DNA of 64,000 nt from Cylicocyclus nassatus (Eukaryota > Nematoda > Chromadorea > Rhabditida > Strongylidae): contig CATQJL010000316.1 of the NCBI GenBank assembly GCA_958299035.1, positions 47,613,585-47,677,584 of the forward strand, written 5' to 3'. Below, in pieces: positions 11,879 through 24,084 of this stretch (position 1 is its first letter; every line of letters starts with the position of its first letter). Below the pieces are notes generated by a model. The model was not told the origin of the DNA. It ran no database searches and saw only the letters and a program-made list of their open reading frames with translations. Both the position numbers and the translations under genes were made by a program.

Positions 11879-12847
11879 GAGGGCGCTATTCGGCTATCCG
11901 GGCCCCAAAATTTTTTTGTCATGGATTTCGCTCAAACTTGGCCCAGGGGGGTTATCTGACATGCTGATCACGAATATCGCCTTTTCTCCGCAGGAAAACG
12001 CCTCCCTGCAGGGTTACGGTAGGTATACGGTAGGGAGCCAAAATCACGGATTTGTCCGAAACTTCGTCCAGAGGGGTTATTTGGCATGCTGAACACGAAT
12101 ATGATGTTTATGTCGTGCGACAGAGCCATCCGGTGGAGTTACGGTAGGACTACGGTACAGGGTCAAGATCACGGATTTGCCCGAAACTTGGCCCAGAGGG
12201 GTTATTCGGCCCGCTGATGCCAAATATCACATTGGCTTCGAACTGTAGCGTCATTTTCTCGGGTTACGGTAGCTATACGGTAACGGGTGTGAAACATAGT
12301 TCTGCCTGAAACGGGTGTACGGCGATTCGGACGATCGTGAAGCTTGGTATACGCGACCACCGCCGCGCGTTACACACCCTGCTGCGGCTTTTGCCTAAGC
12401 AAAGCACAAGGGAAGATACATTTGCCGATTTGTGATTTTGACCCCCTGCCGTTAACCTACCGTAGCCATGCAGGGAGACGTTTTCGTGCGGAGAAAGTGT
12501 GACATTTCTAATCAGCATGTCGAATAAGCCTTCCGTGCGAAGCTATAGCGGATTTTGAGGTTTTGACCTCTTACCGTATACCCACCGTAACCCGAGAAAA
12601 TGACGCTACGGTACAAAACCAATGTGATATTCGGCGTCAGCGGGCCGAATAACCCCCCTAGGCTAAATTTCAGCCGAATCTATGATTCTGACCCTCCACC
12701 GTATACCTACCGTAACCCTGCAGGGAGGCATTTTCCTGCGGAGAAAAGGTGATATTCGTGATCAGCATGTCAGACAACCCCTCTGGGCCAAGTTTGAGCG
12801 AAATCCATGACAAAAAAATTTTGGGGCCCGGATAGCCGAATAGCGCC
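11879..12847. repeat. Large foldback element whose arms are themselves tandem repeats
   Basis: The left end (GCGCTATTCGGCTATCCGGG, about 11884) is mirrored at the right end (CCCGGATAGCCGAATAGCGC, to 12845). Inside each arm a unit of about 120-130 bp is repeated about three times. Each unit carries CTTGGCCCAG(A/G)GGGGTTAT, CATGCTGATCACGAATAT and GGGTTACGGTAGGTATACGGTA. The right arm (about 12480-12847) holds the same units inverted. No coding capacity. The array at 12.95 kb starts about 100 bp beyond its right end. Confidence 0.8.
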
Positions 12848-12947
12848 GGCGAAGCATGAAAGTTAAATGGGTTAGTGATTATTTCCCTACTTTTCAATTT
12901 TGAGTGCGTTTCAATTCATTATAGTAAATCTAGAATAAAGTTTTGCA

Positions 12948-15900
12948 GATTTTATACGCTTGGGGCAGTTCTTATAATTTTTGAACGGTCTTCAAGCGGC
13001 ACTTAGGGCATAAACTTTCGTTTTAAATAGTTAGCAACCGATCGTGCAGGGAAACAGATTTCTATACGCTTGGGGCAGTTCTTATAACTTTTAAACGGTC
13101 TTCAAGCGGCGCTTAGGGCATAAATTTTCATTTTAAATAGTTACTAGCGGTCTGTAAGCGGCACCTAGGGCAACTCGATCGGGCAGGGAAACAGATTTTT
13201 ATACGCTTGGGGCAGTTCTTATAATTTTTGAACGGTCTTCAAGCGGCACTTAGGGCATGAACTGTCTTCTAGATAAAGATAATATTGGTTTGTAAGCAGC
13301 ACTTAGGGCAACTCGATCGGGCAGGGAAACAGATTTCTATACGCTTGGGGCAGTTCTTATAACTTTTAAACGGTCTTTAAGCGGCACTTAGGGCATGAAC
13401 TGTCTTCTAGATATAGATATTATTGGTTTGTAAGGCGGCACGTAGGGCAACTCGATCGTGCAGGGAAACAGATTTCTGTACGCTTGGGGCAATTCTTATA
13501 ACTTTTAAACGGTCTTCAAGCGGCACTTAGGGCATAAATTTTCATTTTAAATAGTTACTATCGGTCTTAAGCGGCACGTAAGGCAATAGGGCAACTCGAT
13601 CGTGCAGGGAAACAGATTTTCATACGCTTGGGGCAGTTCTTATAATTTTTAAACGTTCTTCAAGCGGCACTTAGGGCATAAACTTTCATTTTAAATAGTT
13701 ACTATCAGTCTGTAAGCGGTACGTAGGCCAACTCGATCGTGCAGGGAAACAGATTTTCATAAGCTTGGGGCATTCTTGCAATTTTTAAAAGGTCTTCAAG
13801 CGGCACTTAGGGCATGAACTTTCATTTTAAATAGTTTCTATCGGTCTGTAAGCGGTACGTAGGCCAACTCGATCGTGCAGGGAAACAGATTTCTATACGC
13901 TTGGGGCAGTTCTTATAACTTTCAAACGGTCTTCAAGCGGCACTTAGGGCATAAATTTTCATTTTAAATAATTACTATCGGTCTGTAAGCGGCACGTAGG
14001 GCAATAGGGCAACTCGATCGTGCAGGCTTATAATTTTTGAACGGTCTTCAAGCGGCACTTAGGGCATAAACTTTCATTTTAAATAGTTAGCAACCGATCG
14101 TGCAGGGAAACAGATTTCTATACGCTTGGGGCAGTTCTTATAACTTTTAAACGGTCTTCAAGCGGCGCTTAGGGCATGAACTTTCATTTTAAATAGTTTC
14201 TATCGGTCTGTAAGCGGTACGTAGGCCAACTCGATCGTGCAGGGAAACAGATTTCTATACGCTTGGGGCAGTTCTTATAACTTTCAAACGGTCTTCAAGC
14301 GGCACTTAGGGCATAAATTTTCATTTTAAATAATTACTATCGGTCTGTAAGCGGCACGTAGGGCAATAGGGCAACTCGATCGTGCAGGCTTATAATTTTT
14401 GAACGGTCTTCAAGCGGCACTTAGGGCATAAACTTTCATTTTAAATAGTTAGCAACCGATCGTGCAGGGAAACAGATTTCTATACGCTTGGGGCAGTTCT
14501 TAAAACTTTTAAACGGTCTTCAAGCGGCGCTTAGGGCATAAACTTTCATTTTAAATAGTTACTATCGGTCTGTAAGCGGTACGTAGGGCAATAGGGCAAC
14601 TCGATCGTGCAGGGAAACAGATTTTATACGCTTGGGGCATTCTTGCAATTTTTAAACGGTCTTCAAGCGGCACTTAGGGCATAAATTTTCATTTTAAATA
14701 ATTACTATCGGTCTGTAAGCGGCACGTAGGGCAATAGGGCAACTCGATCGTGCAGGGAAACAGATTTTATACGCTTGGGGCAGTTCTTATAATTTTTGAA
14801 CGGTCTTCAAGCGGCACTTAGGGCATAAACTTTCGTTTTAAATAGTTAGCAACCGATCGTGCAGGGAAACAGATTTCTATACGCTTGGGGCAGTTCTTAT
14901 AACTTTTAAACGGTCTTCAAGCGGCGCTTAGGGCATAAATTTTCATTTTAAATAGTTACTAGCGGTCTGTAAGCGGCACGTAGGGCAACTCGATCGGGCA
15001 GGGAAACAGATTTCTGTACGCTTGGGGCAGTTCTTATAACTTTTAAACGGTCTTCAAGCGGCACTTAGGGCATAAATTTTCATTTTAAATAGTTACTATC
15101 GGTCTGTAAGCGGTACGTAGGCCAACTCGATCGTGCAGGGAAACAGATTTCTGTACGCTTGGGGCAGTTCTTATAATTTTTAAACGTTCTTCAAGCGGCA
15201 CTTAGGGCATAAACTTTCATTTTAAATAGTTACTATCGGTCTGTAAGCGGCACGTAGGGCAATAGGGCAACTCGATCGTGCAGGGAAACAGATTTTCACA
15301 CGCTTGGGGCAGTTCTTATAATTTTTAAACGTTCTTCAAGCGGCACTTAGGGCATAAACTTTCATTTTAAATAGTTACTATCGGTCTGTAAGCGGTACGT
15401 AGGCCAACTCGATCGTGCAGGGAAACAGATTTCTATACGCTTGGGGCAGTTCTTATAACTTTCAAACGGTCTTCAAGCGGCACTTAGGGCATAAATTTTC
15501 ATTTTAAATAATTACTATCGGTCTGTAAGCGGCACGTAGGGCAATAGGGCAACTCGATCGTGCAGGCTTATAATTTTTGAACGGTCTTCAAGCGGCACTT
15601 AGGGCATAAACTTTCATTTTAGGTAGTTAGCAACCGATCGTGCAGGGAAACAGATTTCTATACGCTTGGGGCAGTTCTTATAACTTTTAAACGGTCTTCA
15701 AGCGGCGCTTAGGGCATAAACTTTCATTTTAAATAGTTACTATCGGTCTGTAAGCGGTACGTAGGTTAACTCGATCGTGCAGGGAAACAGATTTTCATAA
15801 GCTTGGGGCATTCTTGCAATTTTTAAACGGTCTTCAAGCGGCACTTAGGGCATAAATTTTCATTTTAAATAATTACTATCGGTCTGTAAGCGGCACGTAG

Positions 15901-17800
15901 GGCAATAGGGCAACTCGATCGTGCAGGGAAACAGATTTTATACGCTTGGGGCAGTTCTTATAATTTTTGAACGGTCTTCAAGCGGCACTTAGGGCATAAA
16001 CTTTCGTTTTAAATAGTTAGCAACCGATCGTGCAGGGAAACAGATTTCTATACGCTTGGGGCAGTTCTTATAACTTTTAAACGGTCTTCAAGCGGCGCTT
16101 AGGGCATAAATTTTCATTTTAAATAGTTACTAGCGGTCTGTAAGCGGCACGTAGGGCAACTCGATCGGGCAGGGAAACAGATTTCTGTACGCTTGGGGCA
16201 GTTCTTATAACTTTTAAACGGTCTTCAAGCGGCACTTAGGGCATAAATTTTCATTTTAAATAGTTACTATCGGTCTGTAAGCGGTACGTAGGCCAACTCG
16301 ATCGTGCAGGGAAACAGATTTTTATACGCTTGGGGCAGTTCTTATAATTTTTAAACGTTCTTCAAGCGGCACTTAGGGCATAAACTTTCATTTTAGGTAG
16401 TTAGCAACCGATCGTGCAGGGAAACAGATTTCTATACGCTTGGGGCAGTTCTTATAACTTTTAAACGGTCTTCAAGCGGCGCTTAGGGCATAAACTTTCA
16501 TTTTAAATAGTTACTATCGGTCTGTAAGCGGTACGTAGGTTAACTCGATCGTGCAGGGAAACAGATTTTCATAAGCTTGGGGCATTCTTGCAATTTTTAA
16601 ACGGTCTTCAAGCGGCACTTAGGGCATAAATTTTCATTTTAAATAATTACTATCGGTCTGTAAGCGGCACGTAGGGCAATAGGGCAACTCGATCGTGCAG
16701 GGAAACAGATTTTATACGCTTGGGGCAGTTCTTATAATTTTTGAACGGTCTTCAAGCGGCACTTAGGGCATAAACTTTCGTTTTAAATAGTTAGCAACCG
16801 ATCGTGCAGGGAAACAGATTTCTATACGCTTGGGGCAGTTCTTATAACTTTTAAACGGTCTTCAAGCGGCGCTTAGGGCATAAATTTTCATTTTAAATAG
16901 TTACTAGCGGTCTGTAAGCGGCACGTAGGGCAACTCGATCGGGCAGGGAAACAGATTTCTGTACGCTTGGGGCAGTTCTTATAACTTTTAAACGGTCTTC
17001 AAGCGGCACTTAGGGCATAAACTTTCATTTTAAATAGTTACTATCGGTCTGTAAGCGGTACGTAGGCCAACTCGATCGTGCAGGGAAACAGATTTCTATA
17101 CGCTTGGGGCAGTTCTTATAACTTTCAAACGGTCTTCAAGCGGCACTTAGGGCATAAATTTTCATTTTAAATAATTACTATCGGTCTGTAAGCGGCACGT
17201 AGGGCAATAGGGCAACTCGATCGTGCAGGCTTATAATTTTTGAACGGTCTTCAAGCGGCACTTAGGGCATAAACTTTCATTTTAGGTAGTTAGCAACCGA
17301 TCGTGCAGGGAAACAGATTTCTATACGCTTGGGGCAGTTCTTATAACTTTTAAACGGTCTTCAAGCGGCGCTTAGGGCATAAATTTTCATTTTAAATAGT
17401 TACTAGCGGTCTGTAAGCGGCACGTAGGCCAACTCGATCGTGCAGGGAAACAGATTTTCATAAGCTTGGGGCATTCTTGTAATTTTTAAACGGTCTTCAA
17501 GCGGCACTTAGGGCATGAACTTTCATTTTAAATAGTTACTATCGGTCTGTAAGCGGTACGTAGGCCAACTCGATCGTGCAGGGAAACAGATTTTCATAAG
17601 CTTGGGGCATTCTTGTAATTTTTAAACGGTCTTCAAGCGGCACTTAGGGCATGAACTTTCATTTTAAATAGTTACTATCGGTCTGTAAGCGGTACGTAGG
17701 CCAACTCGATCGTGCAGGGAAACAGATTTTCATAAGCTTGGGACATTCTTGTAATTTTTAAATGGTCTTCAAGCGGCACTTAGGGCATGAACTGTTTTTT
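12948..17800. repeat. 4.9-kb complex satellite array (110- and 137-bp units with higher-order structure)
   Basis: Some 35-40 tandem units share CGCTTGGGGCAGTTCTTATA, GGTCTTCAAGCGGCACTTAG and CTCGATCGTGCAGGGAAACA. Two unit lengths alternate: about 110 bp (with TTAGCAACCGATCGTGCAGG) and about 137 bp (with GGTCTGTAAGCGGCACGTAG). The longer unit contains two related half-repeats (AAGCGGCACTTAGGGC and AAGCGGCACGTAGGGC). Larger blocks recur: the rare variant AGGTTAACTCGATCG occurs at about 15763 and 16537, 774 bp apart. The truncation variant GCAGGCTTATAATTTTTGAA recurs at about 14025, 14384, 15563 and 17226. The array ends directly at the Helitron-like element (17806). No open frame of note. Confidence 0.92.
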
Positions 17801-17805
17801 CGATA

Positions 17806-19580
17806 TCTTTCTTATATATAAACTGGAAGCATCCATCGAGACGGCGAAAACCATACATTGTTCTTCCACCCTGACGCCCCCCTTCAGCGTTGCGGAGGGA
17901 GAGTTGTTGACAGTGTGAGCACGCGAGAAATCACGCTCTCTCGCAGAGGTTAAAGGCAGTGTCTCACCAAAGTTAAGGTCGCGCGGATCTTCACATAGTC
18001 TATCATAGGGACCCCCAAATAGGCCATTGCAACAAGTCCCACTCAATTTGACCCCCTCCACGGTGAGAAAAATTCGCTCAAAGTGGTACGCGGAGAGCGA
18101 ATTAGTACGCGCGGACGACTCCTTCGGTCTCCCCCCTTACGCGTTTGAACATGTCCCTCCACTTGGCCATCCACCCTCCCCTCTGTTGCTGCCACTGTGG
18201 CTGAGGCTGAAGTTGGAAGGTACAACTCGTCCACGTTGCTTCCGCGGGGCCTCCAGAAAACGGGGTTTTTGGGAACGTCGTGCGATTTTGAGCCTATACA
18301 GTGCTAGACACTGTCCGACAGGCTTGCAAAATGCAAAAATCTCGGCAACTAAATTTTAGTGAGACACTGCCTTTAAGGACGATGAGAATTCTAGAGAATC
18401 TTTCTTATATATAAACTGGAAACATCCGGCGAGACGACGAAAACCATACATTGTTCTTCCACCCTGACGCCCACCTTCAGCGTTGCGGAGGGAGAGTTGT
18501 TGACAGTGTGAGCACGCGAGAAATCACCCTCTCTCGCAGAGGTTAAGGACGACGACAATTCTAGAGAAACGGTGTACTCCCATCCGCAGACAAGCTAGAG
18601 AGGAGAGAGTTGTCTCGACATTTGTCAATTGATCGCACCCTATAGGCATGCGATGACGGCAGGTGTTTTGACTTTGCTTGCGATGACGAATTGTGATGAA
18701 ATACCGTATATTCGGTTTGATCACGGCCCTTACAGCTGTAGCATACCTACTGCTTACAGACACAGTTCCACTTCTTTTCACGTCCTTAGCTACATTCCTC
18801 CTTCATTCTAAAGACTCCCTTGCCCCCCCCCCTCTCCCATTTTGCACAACAGTTTGGTAGGAAATCTGAGCATTGTAATTCTTCATAGAATAGTCGTCAG
18901 AGCTCAACATTTTGTGAAATGTTGACGAAAATCCCAATCCGAAGAGCAATTGAACAGCAAAGAGTGGGATTTGGCACGTTCTTTCTCTGCGGCTGACCAG
19001 TTTTTAGAGCGAAAATTTTTGTTTTTTCCCATAATTTCCACCAAAGACGGTAAAAACCTCGATTTCGACAAAATTTCAGCCAGAAAATGCCTTTGCTCCC
19101 GAGTGAAGACCAGCATGGAAGCTGTGGTCTCGCTGGTTGAGCTCCGGCAAGCCCTTTTGTGGCTGACCTGTTTTTAGAGCGAAAATTTTTGTTTTTCTCA
19201 CAAGTTCCACAAAAACCTCGATTTCGACAGAACTTCAGCCGCAGAAATTCTGCCGAAATCGAAAACACCAGCCTTCCTTTGCTCCCGGAGGAAAGACCCA
19301 CCATGCATCTGCATTGGTCAACATTTTAGGAAAGCGATTATGTTGATTTTAAGTGAGCAACGAAAGAAGAAGCAAGTGTATCAAGTAAGTGAAATCTGGT
19401 GGTGGCATTTGGAGGGAAAGATCAGGTATTTTTTTGTGTCTACCTGCAAAGTCTGATTTTTGATTTATTTAGCTTCTCCAGAGAGGAGATGTGAACACCG
19501 TTTATAGTTAGATGCAGTCCCATAAGCAAATACTAATGTATCTGCCCCGACCCACTTACAGCGGCCCGTAGGGCCGCTAG
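17806..19580 (+). mobile_element. Helitron-like element with a tandemly duplicated 5' end
   Basis: The 5' end is TCTTTCTTATATATAAACTGG, preceded by A at 17805. The 3' end is a GC hairpin (GCGGCCCGTAGGGCCGC) running into CTAG at 19577-19580, followed by T. A^TC...CTAG^T with a 3' hairpin is the Helitron signature. The head is present twice (17806 and 18399). The second copy reads cleanly onward, while the first is interrupted by a TTAA element at 17954-18372. The body holds a direct repeat of about 120 bp (18991-19115 and 19161-19282, starting GGCTGACC(A/T)G). No Rep/helicase frame is present, so it is non-autonomous. Confidence 0.65.
17954..18372. mobile_element. TTAA-flanked 419-bp element inserted in the Helitron head
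   Basis: It is bounded by TTAA at 17950-17953 and 18373-18376. The termini AGGCAGTGTCTCAC and GTGAGACACTGCCT are perfect inverted repeats. The duplicate head 430 bp downstream contains the uninterrupted site (GAGGTTAAGGACGA), which proves the insertion and the TTAA duplication. The internal open frames on both strands do not resemble transposase. Confidence 0.85.
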
Positions 19581-19768
19581 TAACCAATATTGAGACCTAG
19601 GAATTCTTTTCTTGTGACGAACAAAGGGCTTTTCAAAATATAACTAGTACAAGTGTGTAATCTACTTGCATTTGCGCCCATCAAGTGATCCTTCCCTTCC
19701 CACTTTTCTCTTTCCTCTGCTCCCCGGTCCGTCGCTGAGCATGAGGGTTCCATTTTAGTCTAATGTTA

Positions 19769-20286
19769 AAGGCGCATGTCATTAATTCCCGCCTGGAAGG
19801 GGAACATAGCTTGAAACTTCATACCCTGAAGCTCTAGATATCTGAATTTCACGCTGTGGAACCTATCCATAAGTATTCTCAGCATCCTTCACTATGAATA
19901 ATGAGGAACAAGAAGCTGTACAAGCCGCATTTTCCAGCTTTTTGTATGATCCTCCAATGATCGCCGGCGGATGTCCGTCTTTACTCCAAAGTCATTTTTC
20001 ATTCTTTGAAGTTAATGAGAACATTCCAAAGTTGTATTGCTCATCTGACCCAACAGTACTAAGCATGTTGCTGATGAAAACAAATGAGATTTTTAAATAT
20101 CGACTTTCGATAATCCCCAACTTTCGACTTGTGGTTCATCGCAAATTTCATGGCTCCATTAGATCATTTGTTCTGTTGTTTGGAAGGTTTTCGTTTCAAA
20201 GAAAGAAAAATATCTGGAGCTTCAATGTAACGCTTTCTTATGAGTTGCGATCCCCTACCCGGCAGGGATGTTGATGCATGCGGCCC
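19769..20286. mobile_element. Harbinger-like element, copy related to 51.6-52.3 kb
   Basis: The right end (GATGCATGCGGCCC at about 20286) matches the terminus of the TAA-flanked element at 51599-52310. The body shares CCATCC/TATCCATAAGTATTC, CTTCACTATGAA, ACAAGCCGCATT and TTTTGTATGATC with it. The left end is degenerate (GGCGCATGTCATTAATTCCC). It spans a 126-codon frame (19894-20274) that is not a gene. Confidence 0.5.
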
Positions 20287-20944
20287 TGAAAGTGCAAAAG
20301 AACAAACAGCGGTTAGAAATCTGCGGAGAAAAAATGTTTTATGATCACTAAATTTCGGAGTTGTAATGGGAACGAGTTGCGCTTTACATCAATCTCATTT
20401 TGTGAACTGAAGTGCAAACAGCCTTCTTGTCCCCTAATTGGTGAACGTCTGACCAATTGCGCTCTGTAATTGCCGGACTAAAACAATGTTGCACCAAAGC
20501 GTATACAGCCCATCAGCAATAGAGCTCGATATGAATACCAGGGATCGGGCGTGTTTTCCACCTGTGACTGCCAAACCATAGCCCTCGTTTGATCACAGTG
20601 GAATAGAGAGTTTCACGTTTAACTATTCTACTTACAGTGATCCTCAAAAAGTTGCGGACAAGACCAACTCCCTTTTTCATCGCTCATTCTATGATGGAAA
20701 CCAAGGATGAGAAAGTGTATTGCAAGTGGTGATAGAGCTCTTCAAGCTACAACATACACAATGCGCTTTTTGAAAAAAAAAACGTATTCCAAAAATTTCA
20801 AAAACCTTTTTCTCAAAAAAGGCTAAAAATGGCCGCTTCATAATGTCGCTGACAACAATTCTTCAAACGAAAACAATTTCATTTTGGGTCCTGTTTTTGA
20901 GCGGAAACACAAATTACACAAAGCTCATCGGGAACAGTAATCAG

Positions 20945-21845
20945 ATACTTTCAAAAAAGCAAAAGCCTATACTTTATTTTTTTTTCAAAAAATCTTCTAA
21001 TTTCCTTTTTCAAGCCAGATATTTTCACATGGAAACTTCAAGACATCCCAGCAAAGCTATTCGGATAGAATTGATGCTCTTTGCCATCCTTTATACATGG
21101 ACGTGTGCTGGAGCTTTTTTTTACTGAAAATGGCTCTTGGCAGTGCATGCACATAACCCCACCTGCACCTCACCACCGACTTGTACCGCTTTGCAGACAT
21201 GTAGCTCAGTCTGCAATTTGTGAGCCTGCAAGTAACCTTATCTGAAAGAAAGAGACTTCTTGTATACGATGTTGCAAAGAGGTGAGATCAAAGAATCCTG
21301 GAGGTTTGGAGAATTGGTTGAAAAGGCCTTAGTGGTGATTGGAGTGAAGGCTCTTATCAACACCAAAAAAGCATAAGAAGCTCGAAATAATTTATTACAT
21401 GAAAATCATCACTTTTGAAGTTCCAGGATGAAACTGATAACTAAGGGAGCTCTGTTTCTTGTTTGGAGAATTTTTAGTCTACCACTGAGGTGCGCTTTTT
21501 CAACCTATTCTCCTAATTTCTAAGATCTGTGCTCCCCTATTTCGCATACCGTCGTGTAGAGGAAGTCTCCTTCTTTAGTATGAGCCTACTTGCAGGCTCA
21601 TAAGTCGACAGCAAGCCGACCTACAAGCCTGCAAAGCCGTACAAGTCATGGGTGAGGTGGGATCATGTGCATGCACTACCAACAGCCATTTTCAGTAAAG
21701 AAACTCACCAGCAACGTCCATGCATAAAGGATGGCAAAGAGCATTCATTCTATGCGAATAGCTTTGTTGGTTGTCTTAAATGGGCTTCCATGTGAAGATT
21801 GGCTTGAAAAAGGGAGTTAGAAGTTATTTTTTCTAAAAAGCAAAA
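20945..21845. repeat. 900-bp foldback element with arms of about 400 bp
   Basis: CATGGAAACTTCAAGACA, ATGCTCTTTGCCATCCTTTA and CAGTGCATGCACATAACCCC in the left arm are mirrored in the right arm (TAAAGGATGGCAAAGAGCAT, CATGTGCATGCACTACC). GTGAGCCTGCAAGTA is mirrored by TACTTGCAGGCTCATAA. The centre lies near 21.4 kb. Immediately outside the right end, TTAGGTTGTCCTGAAAGTTT resembles a mariner-family terminal repeat. Confidence 0.65.
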
Positions 21846-21849
21846 TATT

Positions 21850-23305
21850 AGGTTGTCCTGAAAGTTTTGTCCGTTTTTTCAAATTACTACATATAAAACC
21901 ACACGCAATAAACAACTGAACGAGTTTCAACATGCATTCGATGCAGCTTTTCCTTCTCATTCTTATGGACACTTTTCGAACCACAGTCTTGCATGCTTCT
22001 TTTGATAATTGCCAAAATTCTCCATCCGTCAATTAAGTCTGGTCAAAGTTAGGCTAATTTTCGAAAATTTCATCACAAAGTTTCGGAAAGGGTTATATGC
22101 ATCAAATAGAGTAATTCTCGGACTACAAGGTAATATTTTTAGATTCTCTTAATTTGCTGTTTTTAGCTTCAAAAATTATTTCTTCGGAGGTCTCGATGTT
22201 TGCCAAAGTCGTGAAACACGCAGCTGCAACAAATCATGAAAGCTTTTGAAGTTCCGAGTTAAATCAAGTTGAAAGCGAATTAAAACATGATTTATATTGA
22301 ACATTATTTATGCAACATATCCATACCTGATTTGCCTTTAAAAAGGAGTTTTGGAATTTTCGGAACTTTTACGTGGTAAATGTGATCAAAAGCCGCGGTT
22401 TTTATTGAATAAATAATTATAACGGATTTGGTAAACATGGTCCATGTAATCTAAAATGGATGCAATGCAGTCAAAGGTTTGCTCTACCATAGGTTATCAG
22501 CGCTCTTTGAAAACAACAGAATAAAAAATTTCAAAATTCAGGAAATATTTGGCGTTACTGCTGAACTGCTCAAAAAGCCATGGCGAAACATTGCAAAAAC
22601 AGGGTAGGTCAAAGAGCAAATATACCTGTAAGAAGGAGGGCAAAATCTTAGTCAAATAACACCAAGTCGTTCATGGATTGGTGTTCTGTGAGTTTTAGTG
22701 AACGATGAAAAAAAGGAACCAAACATTCGGCACAACCTAATAAAGTTCAAGCTTGCGCTTTTTTTTGGAAGTGACCACTACCTGAATGATGTCCTCGATG
22801 AGCTTCATGTAGTAGTATGCATAATTGTTCGGATTCCTTGTCTTTCCGCTCTAAAGAAAATTTACGCGTTTGGAGAATTGTTGTCTGCGGCATTGTGACG
22901 TGGTCTGGGACGAGCTTTTGGAAAATGGTTTTTGATTTTTCTAAAATTTGTTTTCTAGAAAGCTTAATGTGTGGGTTGTAGACTGAAAGAGCTCTATTAA
23001 TACCTGCCATCCAATAATTTTTCATCTTTGTTTTCCATTGGAAGATGAGCAGTGAAGAAAGGAGCGCGACTTGTTTGCAACTTCTTGGCGTTCACTGCAT
23101 GTTCTGAGCAGAAAACACTTGCAATGACGCCCTAAACAGTGCAAAAGAGATTACAATAACGTTCATATCTGAAAAAGAGCGAAGGTCACCTTTCAGATGA
23201 TTCCGGTGTAGCATCGCCGTATCTTGGTTAGGCCTGAGGCATCGCGCATACCTTACGCGATTATTCCACCGCGCATATGTTCTTGACCCCCGCGCCCAAG
23301 TATTC
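21850..23305. other. Non-coding stretch; possible mariner terminus at its left
   Basis: TTAGGTTGTCCTGAAAGTTT at 21849 looks like the outer end of a mariner-type element, but no partner terminus or transposase is visible. A 92-codon minus-strand frame (22747-23025) has protein-like composition but no recognised family and no supporting splice context. Confidence 0.3.
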
Positions 23306-23307
23306 AA

Positions 23308-23450
23308 TGGCCGTATTCATCAACGAACAACCCAATGGGTTCCGAAACCCATTTAGTGGTTTTGATGAATATCGATTCTACATCGATATTCATCAAAAGC
23401 ACTAAACTGGGTTCCGGAACCCACTGGGTTTTCGTTGATGAATACGGCCA
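23308..23450. mobile_element. 143-bp near-perfect palindromic element
   Basis: The ends TGGCCGTATTCATCAACGAA and TTCGTTGATGAATACGGCCA are exact inverted repeats. Pairing continues inward (CCAATGGGTTCCG / CGGAACCCACTGG) to a centre at GAATATCGATTC/GATATTC. A related sequence lies at about 48660-48908. Confidence 0.7.
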
Positions 23451-23712
23451 CAAGAGAGCGGGTCCGCCGCATTCGTGCCAGTTTGTAGGGGCGACAAATC
23501 GCGTGCCATCGCGAGCAGTTTTTTGACGGGCATACCTCTAGTGGTGATATCGCCACGACAACGCCAAAACTGAGAGCAATCGCGTCGCAGATTTGCACCA
23601 GTGACGGGCGATATGCCGCGTCGGTTTCTTTTCTCTGGAGAGATTTCGCAAGTCTTTTTTCTCAGTTTTTACTGATGAACCATGCAAATAGCACCGCATG
23701 ACCTGCGCTTCC

Positions 23713-23842
23713 GGGTTGAGCCAGACTTCGCGGGGAAGCGGCGTACGCGGCGTACGCAGGGTACGCTCGGTATATTTCATCATAGGAGCATACGCGGCGT
23801 ACGCTGCGTACGACGCGTACGCCGCGCAGTCTGGCCCAACCC
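23713..23842. mobile_element. 130-bp GC-rich palindromic element
   Basis: The ends GGGTTGAGCCAGACT and AGTCTGGCCCAACCC are inverted repeats. The interior is made of GGCGTACGC/GCGTACGCC repeats around a short AT core (TATATTTCATCATA). The terminal motif GCCAGACTTCGC is shared with the palindromic insertion at 61310-61483, suggesting one family. Confidence 0.55.
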
Positions 23843-24084
23843 TCCGCTGCTCACTTGTTTCCACTCACCACTTATATTGCTTATTCACGTGCTTCACCTT
23901 TCCCTCTTTAGAATTTTCTGACTACTTGGAGGTTTTCTGCTGTGCACTTGTCTGCTGCTTTACTGGTACTACTTTACTATACGATTGCTGCTACCCTTGG
24001 TTTGCATCTCTGACTGCGGTACGGTGGCTAATGTGTCGGCAACTTGCAACAAGCGGCAATGTGATGTCTGCCTTCCCTGAGGGC

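Noticed and set aside
12948..17800. CRISPR-like array
   Set aside because: The whole units are repeated, with no unique spacers and no fixed short repeat; it is a satellite in a eukaryotic genome.
18027..18359. 110-codon plus-strand frame
   Set aside because: It lies wholly inside the TTAA element at 17954-18372 and shows no transposase feature.
19894..20274. 126-codon plus-strand frame with a good start
   Set aside because: It lies inside a Harbinger-like repeat related to 51.6 kb, and the frame is not kept in that copy.
21849..22032. Possible mariner transposase fragment next to a mariner-like terminus
   Set aside because: The translated sequence lacks the DD34D-type motifs and helix-turn-helix signature; only the terminal repeat resembles mariner.
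22747..23025. 92-codon minus-strand frame with protein-like composition
   Set aside because: No family recognised, no splice-linked neighbour, and the surrounding region is repeat-rich; not enough to call a gene.
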